The translations under genes and the position numbers were made by a program. Below are positions 7,370 to 16,641 of a stretch of DNA of 49,088 bases, piece after piece (position 1 is the first letter of the stretch; the number at the start of each line of letters is the position of its first letter). The DNA lies in assembly GCA_020049895.1 (NCBI GenBank), contig JAGVLE010000033.1, positions 1 through 49,088 on the forward strand, in the 5' to 3' direction. Below the pieces are notes generated by a model. It was not told the DNA's origin. It worked only from the letters and a program-made list of their open reading frames with translations, and made no database searches. The DNA is from Alphaproteobacteria bacterium (GTDB taxonomy: Bacteria; Pseudomonadota; Alphaproteobacteria; UBA9655).

Positions 7370-10300
7370 CTATTTTTTGTTTAGCTTTGGAGGGGCTAAA
7401 TTAGGCTTTTCCGTTGAAAAAGGGGTAGCCGTCGGGGATTTTTTCAAAATGTCTAAAATTTCTTTTATCCCACGATCAAGTTGTGGATCTATCCCTTTTT
7501 CATAATCTTGCGGGGTAATTTCGACCTCAATATCAGTATCCACTCCATAGTTTTCAACGGTCCAGCCTCCATCATAAAACCAAAAGGAAAACTCAGGTTG
7601 TGATGTAAACCCTCCGTCCACTAAAGGATGACGCATGTATATCCCAATAACTCCCCCCCAGGTGCGCTTTCCAATAAGCGGACCCAAATTTAGAGCTTTG
7701 AAGCTATGACAAAAGATATCCCCATCTGATCCTGCATACTCATTGGTTAACGCCACCATAGGGCCCATAGGAGCCTCATGGGGGTAAGGAATGGATCCCC
7801 ACCAGCGAGATTGATCATATCCAAGGCGCTTTCTTCCAAGCTTCTCTAGGAGAAGTCCAGAAACGTTGCCCCCTCCATTAAATCGCACATCAATAACAAG
7901 GCCCTCTCGATCAAGTTCTGCTAAAAAGCCACGGTGGAATTCTGCAAATCCAGACGTTTGCATATCAGGAACATGAACATATCCCACGCGGCCTTTTGTT
8001 TTTTGATGAACATACGCTCGATTATTCTCAACCCAGTCTCGATAACGTGCTGCTGATTGAGAGGAGAGGGGGCGAACATGAACATTTCTTTCCTTCTTTT
8101 TGTTCTCTTTGAGGGTGAGAGAAATCATGGTGTTTGCTTGGTGAACAAGAAGCTTCTGAGGAGACGTATGCTCATCAAGTTTTTGTCCATTGATTGCACA
8201 CAAAAGATCTCCTTCCTTCACATTATACCCGCTTGCAATGAGGGGCGATGTCTTGAGAGGATTCCAGCGATCTCCTTGGACGATGTCGGAAATCCTGTAA
8301 GCTTTTTCTGCTTTATCATAAGTAAATTCAGCCCCAAGATCGCCTAAAGGATAGGTGGGGGAAGGGCGTATATCTCCCCCAAACACATAAGCGTGGGAAC
8401 TGCCGAGCTCTCCATGCATTTCTGCAATAAGGTCAGAGAGTTCACCTCGTGTTGCAATTCGATCCAACAAGGGGCGATAGCGTTTATAAATGCCATCCCA
8501 ATCTACCTTTGACATATCTTCTGTCCAGAAAAAGTCTTTTTGGAGTTGCCAGACATTATCAAAGATTTGCTCCCATTCTTTGAAAGGTTGAATGCTGACT
8601 TTAATGCGAGAAAGATCAATCCAGCCGCCTTTACGATACGAGGGATCGGAATCTTGTGGTTTTTCTCCGGCCTTAATGACACGTAATTTTTTCTGGCTGA
8701 AGTAGCCTAGCCATTGACTATTCCCCGATAAAGCAAAAGAGGAAGCTTGAGGAATAAGCGTATCCTCATTTTGTAGGGAAAGATCATAACATTGAATTTT
8801 AGAATTACAGCCTGAATGGCTATCCTCTTCTCCTAGAGAAGAAGCAACGTAAAGAACTTTTCCAGGAATACCACGAATAAATGTATAGTTTCCTTCATCA
8901 ACAGGGAATTCAAAAATCCGATTTTCAATCCCTTTTAGATCAATTTTAATGTCTTTTGAGAGTTTCTTTTGATCTGGTGAAGAGGCGTCCTTTTTAAGGG
9001 GAGGCTTTTCATGGCTTAAGGTAGGAACAAAAGGAGAAACAGAGTTTTCCTGCAATACGATCGCATAGGGTTTAACGCCTTTTGGAAAGCCTTTCTCAAA
9101 CTGTAGATTATCAGAAACGGGATTATAAGTGCGCTTAGACAGGAAATAAATATACTTCCCTTCCGGATCAAACGTGGGGCAAAAATCCACAAGAGGTGGC
9201 TTTGTAATCACCTGATTTTTAAAGGTTTTTATGTTGCAAAGTTTGATAGCCCGCAAACATCTATTGAGAGGAAAATCATAGACAATCCAATTGCCGTCTG
9301 GTGACCATTCTACGCTTTCAATATCCCCAAAAGCACTTTTATCAAGGAGCTTTTTCTTTTGTGTTTTGAGATTGACGTGAAAAAGTTCGCAGCGGTGATT
9401 AATAAGCATAGCTTCGTCACGCGTGGGCGATGGTTTGAGAAGGAGAATTCTCCCCAAGTCCCCTAAATTCAGTGATTTTGGAGACTTCAATGTGGCTACT
9501 TCATGAATTTCAAGGCTATCCCCTTCTCTTCGATCCCTCGCGATAAGAAGACGTTTATCATCATGGAGCCAAGAAATCCTTTTATAGCGCACACCATCCC
9601 GTTCGCCATATTGATGAATACCTTCCTCCCAATTGGCGAAGGAAAACGGGCGACCACGGGTGATAACCGCGAGGTGGGTGCCGGCCTTATCTAAAGCATA
9701 ATTGGTGAGGTAAGAGGATGGATTTGCGAATCTTCTGGCTCGTTGAGGAAAAGAAGAGTGAAATCCAACCCTAATTTTTTTAGGGCTTTGGTCGTGGAGG
9801 GACCAACTGTAGAGATCGCCTCCGGCTGTATAAACGAAGGTATCTCCTTCATGGGTAAGTCCACGTACAAAGAAATCTTCATGGGCTGTATGTCGTTTGA
9901 GATTAGATCCTTCAGAGGTACAGGAATATATATTTCCATGACCTTCATGATCTGAAATAAAATAAATCTGATCTTTGACCCACAAGGGTCGCATCGCATT
10001 TCCTTTAATATCAATAAGCTTTTTAAACTGATCTTTTCCAGAGGGGCGAATCCAAAGTTCTCCCGCTGTTCCTCCGCGATAACGCTTCCAGGATGTGTAC
10101 CCATGTCCATGTCTTTGAATAACCATTCCAGAATGAGAGGGAGCGTAAGAGGCAAAGTTTGCAGGTCCACAAGAAATCCGCTGAACAATGCCTGTCTTTA
10201 AATGAACTGTATAAAGAGAGCGTATCCGGAAGGGAGAGTTCTTCGCAGAAGAAAATATAATTTCTGAGGCAGAAGCCCACCCTATAACACCACATCCTTC

Positions 10301-10558
10301 AGAGATATACGTGAGACGTTCCGGTTGTCCCCCTTCAGCAGGAATAACGTAAACTTCCGAGTGTCCCTCATAGATTCCAGTAAAGGCAATCCACTTTCCA
10401 TCTGGGGAAAAAGTAGGATCACTGGCTTCAGCTGTTCCCGCTATAAGGCGTTCTGCTTTTCCCCCAGAAAGGGGAACTGTCCACAAATCATCATCTGCAA
10501 CAAAAACAATCGTATCTTTTTTTAATGCGGGGATACGGTAATAGCCTTCTTGTTTCAT
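7370..10558 (-). CDS. Tricorn-like S41 protease with N-terminal beta-propeller
   Basis: A 1062-residue protein when started at the ATG at 10558, one base after the metG stop and behind a GAGAGA ribosome site. The N-terminal half has WD40/PD40-like repeats (SDPTFSPDGKWIAFTG type). Then follow the tricorn C1 domain, a PDZ domain near residues 750-830 and the S41 peptidase core. Catalytic residues appear conserved: S721-H722 in GSSHAY and S944-D945 in AGSDGD, plus the ENYGVDTD block that carries the active-site Glu in tricorn. Tricorn trims proteasome or other oligopeptides in the cytosol; no signal peptide is seen here. It is probably cotranscribed with holB and metG. Confidence 0.9.
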   Translation of the reverse strand: MKQEGYYRIPALKKDTIVFVADDDLWTVPLSGGKAERLIAGTAEASDPTFSPDGKWIAFTGIYEGHSEVYVIPAEGGQPERLTYISEGCGVIGWASASEIIFSSAKNSPFRIRSLYTVHLKTGIVQRISCGPANFASYAPSHSGMVIQRHGHGYTSWKRYRGGTAGELWIRPSGKDQFKKLIDIKGNAMRPLWVKDQIYFISDHEGHGNIYSCTSEGSNLKRHTAHEDFFVRGLTHEGDTFVYTAGGDLYSWSLHDQSPKKIRVGFHSSFPQRARRFANPSSYLTNYALDKAGTHLAVITRGRPFSFANWEEGIHQYGERDGVRYKRISWLHDDKRLLIARDRREGDSLEIHEVATLKSPKSLNLGDLGRILLLKPSPTRDEAMLINHRCELFHVNLKTQKKKLLDKSAFGDIESVEWSPDGNWIVYDFPLNRCLRAIKLCNIKTFKNQVITKPPLVDFCPTFDPEGKYIYFLSKRTYNPVSDNLQFEKGFPKGVKPYAIVLQENSVSPFVPTLSHEKPPLKKDASSPDQKKLSKDIKIDLKGIENRIFEFPVDEGNYTFIRGIPGKVLYVASSLGEEDSHSGCNSKIQCYDLSLQNEDTLIPQASSFALSGNSQWLGYFSQKKLRVIKAGEKPQDSDPSYRKGGWIDLSRIKVSIQPFKEWEQIFDNVWQLQKDFFWTEDMSKVDWDGIYKRYRPLLDRIATRGELSDLIAEMHGELGSSHAYVFGGDIRPSPTYPLGDLGAEFTYDKAEKAYRISDIVQGDRWNPLKTSPLIASGYNVKEGDLLCAINGQKLDEHTSPQKLLVHQANTMISLTLKENKKKERNVHVRPLSSQSAARYRDWVENNRAYVHQKTKGRVGYVHVPDMQTSGFAEFHRGFLAELDREGLVIDVRFNGGGNVSGLLLEKLGRKRLGYDQSRWWGSIPYPHEAPMGPMVALTNEYAGSDGDIFCHSFKALNLGPLIGKRTWGGVIGIYMRHPLVDGGFTSQPEFSFWFYDGGWTVENYGVDTDIEVEITPQDYEKGIDPQLDRGIKEILDILKKSPTATPFSTEKPNLAPPKLNKK

Positions 10559-10559
10559 C

Positions 10560-12083
10560 TTAATCTCTCTGTTCAATTCTAGGAAAAACAGGAACAGGCT
10601 CACATAAGGTTGTTCCAGCTACCAAGGGGGTTTTAAGGGATGCAAATGTTCGATCTTTCTGGCCAAGCTGATCCAAAATTCTTGAAGAAGAGTCTGGCAT
10701 CACGGGCTGTGTGTATACGGCTACATGACGAATAACTTCTGCTAATACGTAGAGAACCGTCTCCACCCGTTTGTGATCTTGTGGATCAGTGGATTTTCTT
10801 AAAGACCAAGGCTTTTCAAAGTCTACGTAGCAGTTAGCTTTCCGAATCACTTCCCAAATATGCTGGCAATAGGCTTGGAGAGCTTGGTTATCTATATCGG
10901 TAAAGAGGATTTGTTCCAGATGAGCAGCACTAGCAAGAAGCTCACGATCATTTTCGGATAAATCTCCAGGGACAGGGATCTGAGGATCTAGATTTTTATA
11001 AATAAAAGAAAGAACCCGTTGTGTGAGATTTCCTAAATCATTGGCAAGATCACTGTTTGTACGCGTGACTAAGGCTGCCTCTGAAAAGCTTCCATCTTGC
11101 CCAAAGGGAACTTCCCGTATTAAAAAATACCGGAAGGGATCTAGCCCGTATTTCTCGATGATATTAAAAGGGCAAACCACATTTCCTAAGGATTTTGACA
11201 TTTTCTCACCATCACAGGTCCACCATCCATGAGCAAAAATTTTCTTGGGAGGAGGGAGTCCTGCTGCCATTAAAAAAGCTGGCCAATAGACGGCATGGAA
11301 CCGCAGAATATCTTTCCCTAATAGATGCAAAGATTCGGGCCAGAACGTTTGGAAGTCAGAACTGTTTTCATCAGGATAGCCAAGGGCTGTGATGTAATTT
11401 GTAAGGGCATCAACCCACACATACATGACATGAGCAGGGTCTGTGGGAACCATGACGCCCCAATCGAATTTTGTTCGAGAGATTGAAAGATCTCTCAGAC
11501 CACCTTTTATGAAGCTGAGTACCTCGTTTCGACGGCTTAGAGGAGCAATCGCATGTGGGTGGGCTTCATAATAGTCAAGTAACGGCCGTTCCCAGGCAGA
11601 AAGGCGAAAAAAATACGAAGATTCTTCAATCCATTCCACAGGAGCACCGGTGGGGGCCTTTCCACCTACAATTTCTGATTCGTCGTAGTAAGCCTCATCC
11701 CGGGTGGCATACCAGCCTGCATAAACGCTTTCATAAATTTGACCAGCAGCTTCTAATTTTTTCCATAAGGCTTGCGCAGCTTCATGATGGCGTTTTTCCG
11801 TGGTACGAAGAAAGACATCATTGGAGGCATTAATTTTACGGGTCATGTCTTGAAAAATGAGCGCCATGCGATCCGCATACGCTTGTGGGGCTTCTCCTGC
11901 AGCAGCGGCAGCCTGAGCAACCTTTGACCCATGTTCATCTGTTCCTGTTAGGAACTTTACGTTTGCGCCTGCAAGCCGCCAATAGCGCGCGAGAACATCA
12001 GCTGCAAGAGTTGTGTACACATGACCAAGATGGGGGGCTCCATTAAGGTAATAGATGGGGGTTGTAATATAATGCGGAGTCAT
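10560..12083 (-). CDS. metG: Methionyl-tRNA synthetase
   Basis: A 507-residue class I synthetase. The HIGH motif appears as HLGH at residues 18-21, FLTGTDEHG follows, and KMSKSLGN is near residue 296. The short form ends after the anticodon-binding helical domain and lacks the C-terminal EMAP-like dimerisation domain, as is usual in alphaproteobacteria. The connective-peptide region near residues 115-150 lacks the zinc-knuckle cysteines of the long E. coli type. It overlaps holB by four bases (ATGA), a conserved alphaproteobacterial gene order. Confidence 0.97.
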   Translation of the reverse strand: MTPHYITTPIYYLNGAPHLGHVYTTLAADVLARYWRLAGANVKFLTGTDEHGSKVAQAAAAAGEAPQAYADRMALIFQDMTRKINASNDVFLRTTEKRHHEAAQALWKKLEAAGQIYESVYAGWYATRDEAYYDESEIVGGKAPTGAPVEWIEESSYFFRLSAWERPLLDYYEAHPHAIAPLSRRNEVLSFIKGGLRDLSISRTKFDWGVMVPTDPAHVMYVWVDALTNYITALGYPDENSSDFQTFWPESLHLLGKDILRFHAVYWPAFLMAAGLPPPKKIFAHGWWTCDGEKMSKSLGNVVCPFNIIEKYGLDPFRYFLIREVPFGQDGSFSEAALVTRTNSDLANDLGNLTQRVLSFIYKNLDPQIPVPGDLSENDRELLASAAHLEQILFTDIDNQALQAYCQHIWEVIRKANCYVDFEKPWSLRKSTDPQDHKRVETVLYVLAEVIRHVAVYTQPVMPDSSSRILDQLGQKDRTFASLKTPLVAGTTLCEPVPVFPRIEQRD

Positions 12084-12991
12084 TTTCTCATCTCAGCTAA
12101 GACACAAGAAAGCGTTGCTTTTTTATCTAGTTGTGCAAATCGACACTGTTCAAACAATTGTGTAATGGTTTCATAAGTAGTTAGCATAGGGGGAACCAAC
12201 TCCTGATCTTCAATAGTGGACATGATACGAGTGTAAAGAAAAGTTCTTAACATATCCTCAACTAAATCGTAAGAAGTTTCATTTCCTCCATGAGTGTGAA
12301 TAAAAGGAGTTGCGTTTTCTCCCTTCAAAATATTTTGGAGATCGCTAAAAATATGGGCTCCTTCTCCTTTTATAACGCGTATTAATCGCCCAGGACTTCC
12401 CTGCATAAGGGAGGAAAAGCTGGGAAGGCTCAGATTCTGAGAGGCCATGACTTGCTTGACATCTTCATCTCCTAAAGGAGAAAAAAACAAAAATTGACAG
12501 CGTGAGCGAATTGTTGGCAACAAGTGGCCAGGAAGGTGAGTCACTAAAAAAAACACGGTTTTAGGAGGGGGTTCTTCTAAGCGTTTTAGTAAAGCATTGG
12601 CTGCATTATTATTGAGTCGTTCTGCTCCATCAATAATGATAATACGCCATCCTCCGCCTCGAGATGTTTGGGTTAAAATAGTATTGAGGTTTCGAATGAT
12701 TTCCACACCAATTTCGGGACTTTTTTCCTCTCCAACAACCCACAAATCTTCCTGACTTTGGGCGGCGACACGACGATAAAGGGGATCATCATCAGAAAAA
12801 TGAGTGTCCTTATTATCACGCTTAGAGAGAATATATCTTGCCATATGGAAGGCAAACGTTGCTTTTCCAACGCCGAAATCTCCTGCAAAAACCCATGCAT
12901 GAGGGAAACGAGACGAATGGAAGGTATTTAAAAAATGCTCTTTCGCCTGCGTATGACCAAAAAGATTTTGATTTTCTCGCGGAGAAAGCAT
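12080..12991 (-). CDS. holB: DNA polymerase III delta' subunit
   Basis: A 303-residue clamp-loader subunit. It has the opening FGHTQAKEHF, a Walker-A-like GDFGVGKAT at 38-46, IIDGAERLNNNAANALLKRLEEPP-type sensor region near residues 117-140 and an SRC motif (TIRSRCQFL). Delta' acts as the stator of the tau/gamma-delta-delta' complex that loads the sliding clamp. The four-cysteine zinc module of E. coli HolB is not visible. In many alphaproteobacteria tmk precedes this gene; here it starts a new unit with its own promoter. Confidence 0.92.
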   Translation of the reverse strand: MLSPRENQNLFGHTQAKEHFLNTFHSSRFPHAWVFAGDFGVGKATFAFHMARYILSKRDNKDTHFSDDDPLYRRVAAQSQEDLWVVGEEKSPEIGVEIIRNLNTILTQTSRGGGWRIIIIDGAERLNNNAANALLKRLEEPPPKTVFFLVTHLPGHLLPTIRSRCQFLFFSPLGDEDVKQVMASQNLSLPSFSSLMQGSPGRLIRVIKGEGAHIFSDLQNILKGENATPFIHTHGGNETSYDLVEDMLRTFLYTRIMSTIEDQELVPPMLTTYETITQLFEQCRFAQLDKKATLSCVLAEMRK

Positions 12992-13023
12992 GAAAGTCTT
13001 AGCCCTGTAGCATTATTTTTATA

Positions 13024-13052
13024 ATGGTATAAGTTCTTGATAAAGATGTCAA
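13024..13052 (-). promoter_or_regulatory. Predicted promoter for holB-metG-tricorn
   Basis: On the minus strand TTGACA (13052-13047) is followed after 17 bases by TACCAT (13029-13024), placing a transcript start about 25 bases upstream of the holB ATG. The box pair is identical to the one proposed for bioY. Confidence 0.5.
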
Positions 13053-13088
13053 AACATCTAATTGAGTATGAATAGCAGAAATGAAGAA

Positions 13089-13640
13089 TTAGATAGGCTT
13101 CTTCGAATACCGTCCTATCAACCTCGCTTGAGCAAGGACATGACTTTGCATAGCCAGGAGAATACCTTTCTTCCTAATTTTGGGAGGGAGGTCTAGTTGG
13201 GTATCAAGAGCATATAAAGTAAAAATATATCGATGGGTTCCGGAAGGAGGATTAGGGCCACCATAACCTTCATTTCCCCAAGAATTAAGGCCGCTATGCA
13301 TGCCACTACGAAGAGTTGAGAAATTTTCGGGGATGTTCACAAATGAAGGGGGGATATTATACAAAATCCAGTGATCAAAAGGACCGCCGGGTGCATCGGG
13401 GTCTTCACAGATCAAGACAAATGACATCGTATCTTGAGGCGCATGCGTCCAGTGAAGGGGAGGGGAAATATTTTTCCCTTGTGCTGTATAGAGAATAGGG
13501 ATATCAGTCTGGTTTACAAAAGCAGGACTTGAAAGTTTCATGATCACTGAGTCTCCTTTTGCCTGCATGATGAGGGCAGCTATAAAAAAGGAAAAAAAGC
13601 AGAAAACTTTGACGAAAGAACGTGGTGCTATAAGGCTCAT
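13089..13640 (-). CDS. Secreted PEBP / YbhB-YbcL family protein
   Basis: A 183-residue protein with a hydrophobic N-terminal signal (about residues 10-26), then the phosphatidylethanolamine-binding-protein fold. Ligand-pocket motifs are clear: CEDPDAPGGPFDHW near residues 78-91 and GPNPPSGTHRYIF near 128-140. Bacterial homologues are also called Raf-kinase-inhibitor-like proteins; the ligand is unknown. Its ATG overlaps the stop of the upstream DMT transporter, so it is translationally coupled to a pair of exporters or importers, which may hint at a shared small ligand. Confidence 0.9.
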   Translation of the reverse strand: MSLIAPRSFVKVFCFFSFFIAALIMQAKGDSVIMKLSSPAFVNQTDIPILYTAQGKNISPPLHWTHAPQDTMSFVLICEDPDAPGGPFDHWILYNIPPSFVNIPENFSTLRSGMHSGLNSWGNEGYGGPNPPSGTHRYIFTLYALDTQLDLPPKIRKKGILLAMQSHVLAQARLIGRYSKKPI

Positions 13641-14566
13641 GAATAACTCAATAGTTTTTTACGACGTATTTCACCATAACCTAAGAAGACAATAGCCCCC
13701 ATAACAATGGAGGCGCCGAAAGTTGTCCAAAAAGAAGGAAGTTCAGCAAAGGCCACAACACCAATAAGAGAACTTGCAAACCATTTTGTAAAGCCATAAG
13801 GAGCAAGATAACTCACTTCTGCAGAGGCATAAGCTTGGCTGAGACACAAGTGAGCGCTTGCTGCAAATCCCCCCATCATCAAAAGCCAGGGCCAATGCCA
13901 AGCGTCAGGCCAAGCTCCATAGAGAAGAGTGGGAATAAATAAGGCTGGGGCCATGAAAACAAGAAGATACGTAACAATAAGCTGGGGAGAATCATCCTTA
14001 GCTAACCTGCGAATCATTAACGTTGCTCCTGAAAAACAAGTAGCGGCAAGAATGGGAAGAAGCGCTATTAAGCTAAACGTGCCTACGGCAAAAGTGGATT
14101 GAGAAATAATCCCTCCTCCGACAAAGCCAATAAGAATTGCTAAACTACGCTCTTTCGTGAGCTCTTCTTTAAGAAATACCTTTGCGCCCATAACTGTAAT
14201 GAGGGGGCCCAGAAACATTAAAGCAACTGCTTGAGCAAGGGGCATATGAGTCAGAGAGATATACCATAACACAACGCCTATGGCGGAAAGAGTAATACGA
14301 CAAAGCTGAAGAACGGGTGAGCGTGTCTTAAGAGACTTTGGTCCATGTTGAACAATCCAGGGAATCAAAAAGACCAATCCAAACAAGTTCTGGAAAAAAG
14401 CAATTTCATAGGCAGGGAGGGGTGTTTGGCCAATAGCTTCAGCCGTTTGGGAAAGATACCTAACAATTCCATTAATTGCGGAAAAGCAGAGAAAAGAAGA
14501 AATCTTCCAAAAAGCGCCTCGAAAATGAGGCGATGTTTTCCAAAACTTCAATAGTGTATAAGTCAT
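13637..14566 (-). CDS. EamA/DMT-family transporter (second of a tandem pair)
   Basis: A 309-residue membrane protein with about ten transmembrane segments in two EamA repeats. It is clearly a paralogue of the gene immediately upstream: both share the CFSAINGxVRYL and LPAxEIAFF segments near residues 28-60. DMT transporters move metabolites such as amino acids, nucleosides or S-adenosylmethionine; the substrate cannot be read from the sequence. ATGA overlaps at both ends lock it between its paralogue and the PEBP gene in one operon. Confidence 0.88.
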   Translation of the reverse strand: MTYTLLKFWKTSPHFRGAFWKISSFLCFSAINGIVRYLSQTAEAIGQTPLPAYEIAFFQNLFGLVFLIPWIVQHGPKSLKTRSPVLQLCRITLSAIGVVLWYISLTHMPLAQAVALMFLGPLITVMGAKVFLKEELTKERSLAILIGFVGGGIISQSTFAVGTFSLIALLPILAATCFSGATLMIRRLAKDDSPQLIVTYLLVFMAPALFIPTLLYGAWPDAWHWPWLLMMGGFAASAHLCLSQAYASAEVSYLAPYGFTKWFASSLIGVVAFAELPSFWTTFGASIVMGAIVFLGYGEIRRKKLLSYS

Positions 14567-15558
14567 GCTGCCGCCGGAAGGGGATTTCCCCTTTCTTTTG
14601 TCCTCATATTCTTAATTTCATGCTTACATAAACTAACGGTTGCGACAAGAATAAAGAAGGATCCTAAGAATGTCCAACCAGTTGGCCACTCATTAAAAAA
14701 CAGCATTCCTAAGATGGCGCCTGCAATGAGACGCGTAAAGCTCATCGGAACAAGGTAAGTGATATCGGCAATAACATACGCATTTTGAAGAAAAATGAAG
14801 GCTCCGGCTAAAAACCCGCCCATTATGACTAGATAAGACCACTGCCAGGGAAGAGGGGGAACCCAGTGAAAACTTGAGGCAATTCCTAGGATAGGAATTG
14901 AAAAAAGAAGAAGATAAAGACAAACAGTCTGCGGTGTATCTTTTTGAACTTGTTTTTTTGCGAGGATAGAGCAGGTTACAAGGCAAGCACTGGCTCCTAA
15001 AGGAAAAAGTGCTATCAACCCTATTTCCGTCCAATGAATGTTTCCTCCAAAAAATTCTGCCCCTGAAATAAGCAGAGCTCCAGAAAGAGCTGTTCCAATG
15101 GCGAGCGCGCGAGCCCAGCCACATTTTTCTCCTAAGAAAATCTTTGCCCCTATCGCTATGAAAAGAGGAGCTGTGTATTTAAAAGCAACAACTTGCACAA
15201 TTGGCAGTTTGGATAAGCCAATGAACCACAATACAATTCCCATAGAAGACGCAATGGCTCTTGCTAAGTTAAGTAAGAGAGAATTTTTTGTTTGAAAAGC
15301 AGCTTTTCCTGAAGAAAGAACCCAAGGAAGCATAAACAAAAGCCCAAAAGTAGCTTCAAAAAAAGCAATTTCTGGTGCGGGGAGGGGAATACCTCCTGTT
15401 TCTTTTGCAGTTATGGCCAGGTATCGAACAAACCCATTAATTGCAGAAAAACAAAGACAAGAACACACTTTGAAAAGCGCACCTCTGAGTGCGGGATCTC
15501 TCAATTTTATCCGAAACAGAGAGTTTATAGAGAGGATAGCCTTAAACATATTAGCCAT
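14563..15558 (-). CDS. EamA/DMT-family transporter (first of a tandem pair)
   Basis: A 331-residue protein with about ten transmembrane segments and two EamA halves, followed by a short polar tail. It shares extended similarity with the downstream transporter, including PLPAPEIAFFEATFGLLF versus the matching segment of its neighbour, so the pair arose by tandem duplication. Two in-frame ATGs four codons apart are both possible starts; neither has a strong ribosome site. EamA proteins are abundant in obligate intracellular alphaproteobacteria, where some import host metabolites; that role here is inference. Confidence 0.88.
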   Translation of the reverse strand: MANMFKAILSINSLFRIKLRDPALRGALFKVCSCLCFSAINGFVRYLAITAKETGGIPLPAPEIAFFEATFGLLFMLPWVLSSGKAAFQTKNSLLLNLARAIASSMGIVLWFIGLSKLPIVQVVAFKYTAPLFIAIGAKIFLGEKCGWARALAIGTALSGALLISGAEFFGGNIHWTEIGLIALFPLGASACLVTCSILAKKQVQKDTPQTVCLYLLLFSIPILGIASSFHWVPPLPWQWSYLVIMGGFLAGAFIFLQNAYVIADITYLVPMSFTRLIAGAILGMLFFNEWPTGWTFLGSFFILVATVSLCKHEIKNMRTKERGNPLPAAA

Positions 15559-15724
15559 ACTGATTAAATAATTCCCCCAAGCTAGATGGTGCCTCTAATC
15601 CTCATATAGCAACTTGATGGAGGAATTGCTAGTTTTCTTTTTGAAAAATTTTAATACAAAAAATTATCTAGAGCTTTGCGCTATCTCGAGAGTCGGATGG
15701 AGGAAGGATTCGCGTGTTAAGCGA

Positions 15725-16312
15725 TCAGTCATGGTGCTTCCAAGGAAATTTAAAATACTTAGGCAAGGAGAGGACTTCCGCAATGCGTTTATCTAGGAAA
15801 ATCCAAGTTTTTTCAAATCCTTCGGAGTCGTCTTTTAGCCAATATAAGAAAGTAGTACTGTACACCCAACTTAAAAGTGCTCGCTTTGTATAAAAATTGT
15901 AGTCGGTTGAGGTGTCCCCCGCATAATACCATATATCACTCACAGTTTGATAAAGCAGCCGCATGGACTCAGGGATGTGGAAAGGTTTTTTTAAATAACG
16001 GGTCGTTTCCCGTGTTGCTTCACGATAGGGAATGAGAAGGCTTATTCTGGTTTTAACTCCCAGAGTAATGCGTTCGCGAATTTTTAGGGTATCAGTAGCA
16101 GGAAGAGTTTCAAGCATTTTTTTGTTCAAAAGATGGCTCCACAGACTAATAGCATCTCTGGGACCGTTAGGGAAAAGGCGCCATCCGTAGGAGGCTTCAC
16201 GCCCGCAGTCTTGGGCGGCTTTTTCGAGAAGAGATGCTGACCATCCTTCAAAAGGAACGTGCTTGAGGGCGTACTCTAACATCTTAATTTTAAGTTGCTC
16301 TCTGTCTTCCAT
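15725..16312 (-). CDS. coq9: COQ9 family ubiquinone biosynthesis protein
   Basis: A 195-residue protein with the COQ9 C-terminal signature: YYAGDTSTDYNFYTKRALL near residues 137-155, then YSTTFLYWLKDDSEGFEKTW and LDKRIAEV. COQ9 proteins have a TetR-like fold that binds lipids and helps the COQ7 hydroxylation step in ubiquinone synthesis. It supports aerobic respiration in this organism and is typical of alphaproteobacteria and mitochondria. It is transcribed divergently from rpsU, with 88 bases between the two starts. Confidence 0.9.
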   Translation of the reverse strand: MEDREQLKIKMLEYALKHVPFEGWSASLLEKAAQDCGREASYGWRLFPNGPRDAISLWSHLLNKKMLETLPATDTLKIRERITLGVKTRISLLIPYREATRETTRYLKKPFHIPESMRLLYQTVSDIWYYAGDTSTDYNFYTKRALLSWVYSTTFLYWLKDDSEGFEKTWIFLDKRIAEVLSLPKYFKFPWKHHD

Positions 16313-16336
16313 CTTTTTTCCCTTTTCTTAATGAGT

Positions 16337-16366
16337 TTGATGTATTATATATCTTACGCATATTTA
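16337..16366 (+). promoter_or_regulatory. Possible promoter for rpsU
   Basis: TTGATG at 16337-16342 and TATTTA at 16361-16366 with an 18-base spacer, about 35 bases upstream of the rpsU ATG. The boxes are imperfect and the surrounding DNA is AT-rich, so other choices are possible. Confidence 0.3.
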
Positions 16367-16400
16367 AAGCAGTTTATTTTGGAAGGAGGTGTTATAAGTC

Positions 16401-16598
16401 ATGCAAGTTATTGTTCGTGACAATAATGTTGACCAAGCTTTGCGCGTTCTTAAGAAAAAAATGCAGCGAGAAGGTATTTTTCGTGAAATGAAGCTACGTC
16501 GCCATTATGAAAAGCCTTCTGAGCGAAAAGCTCGTGAATCAGCTGAGTCAGTTCGTAGAGCCCGCAAGCTCGCTCGTAAGCGTACAGATTCTGTCTAA
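16401..16598 (+). CDS. rpsU: 30S ribosomal protein bS21
   Basis: A 65-residue basic protein starting [15 protein letters not shown], the typical bS21 opening, with the [22 protein letters not shown]-type core. It has a very strong Shine-Dalgarno sequence, AAGGAGGTG, about nine bases before the ATG. bS21 sits near the anti-Shine-Dalgarno end of 16S rRNA and aids initiation. It is a single-gene unit followed by a long hairpin (16607-16636) and convergent with amn. Confidence 0.96.
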   Translation: MQVIVRDNNVDQALRVLKKKMQREGIFREMKLRRHYEKPSERKARESAESVRRARKLARKRTDSV

Positions 16599-16606
16599 TT
16601 AATTAT

Positions 16607-16636
16607 GCTGTGTAGTAAGGGAGGTTACTACACAGC
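16607..16636. terminator. Perfect 12-bp stem-loop between convergent rpsU and amn
   Basis: GCTGTGTAGTAA at 16607-16618 pairs exactly with 16625-16636 around a six-base loop. It starts nine bases after the rpsU stop and ends six bases before the amn stop. Neither side has a real T-run, so it may be a bidirectional weak terminator or a 3'-end-protecting hairpin rather than a classical intrinsic terminator. Confidence 0.55.
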
Positions 16637-16641
16637 GCCCA

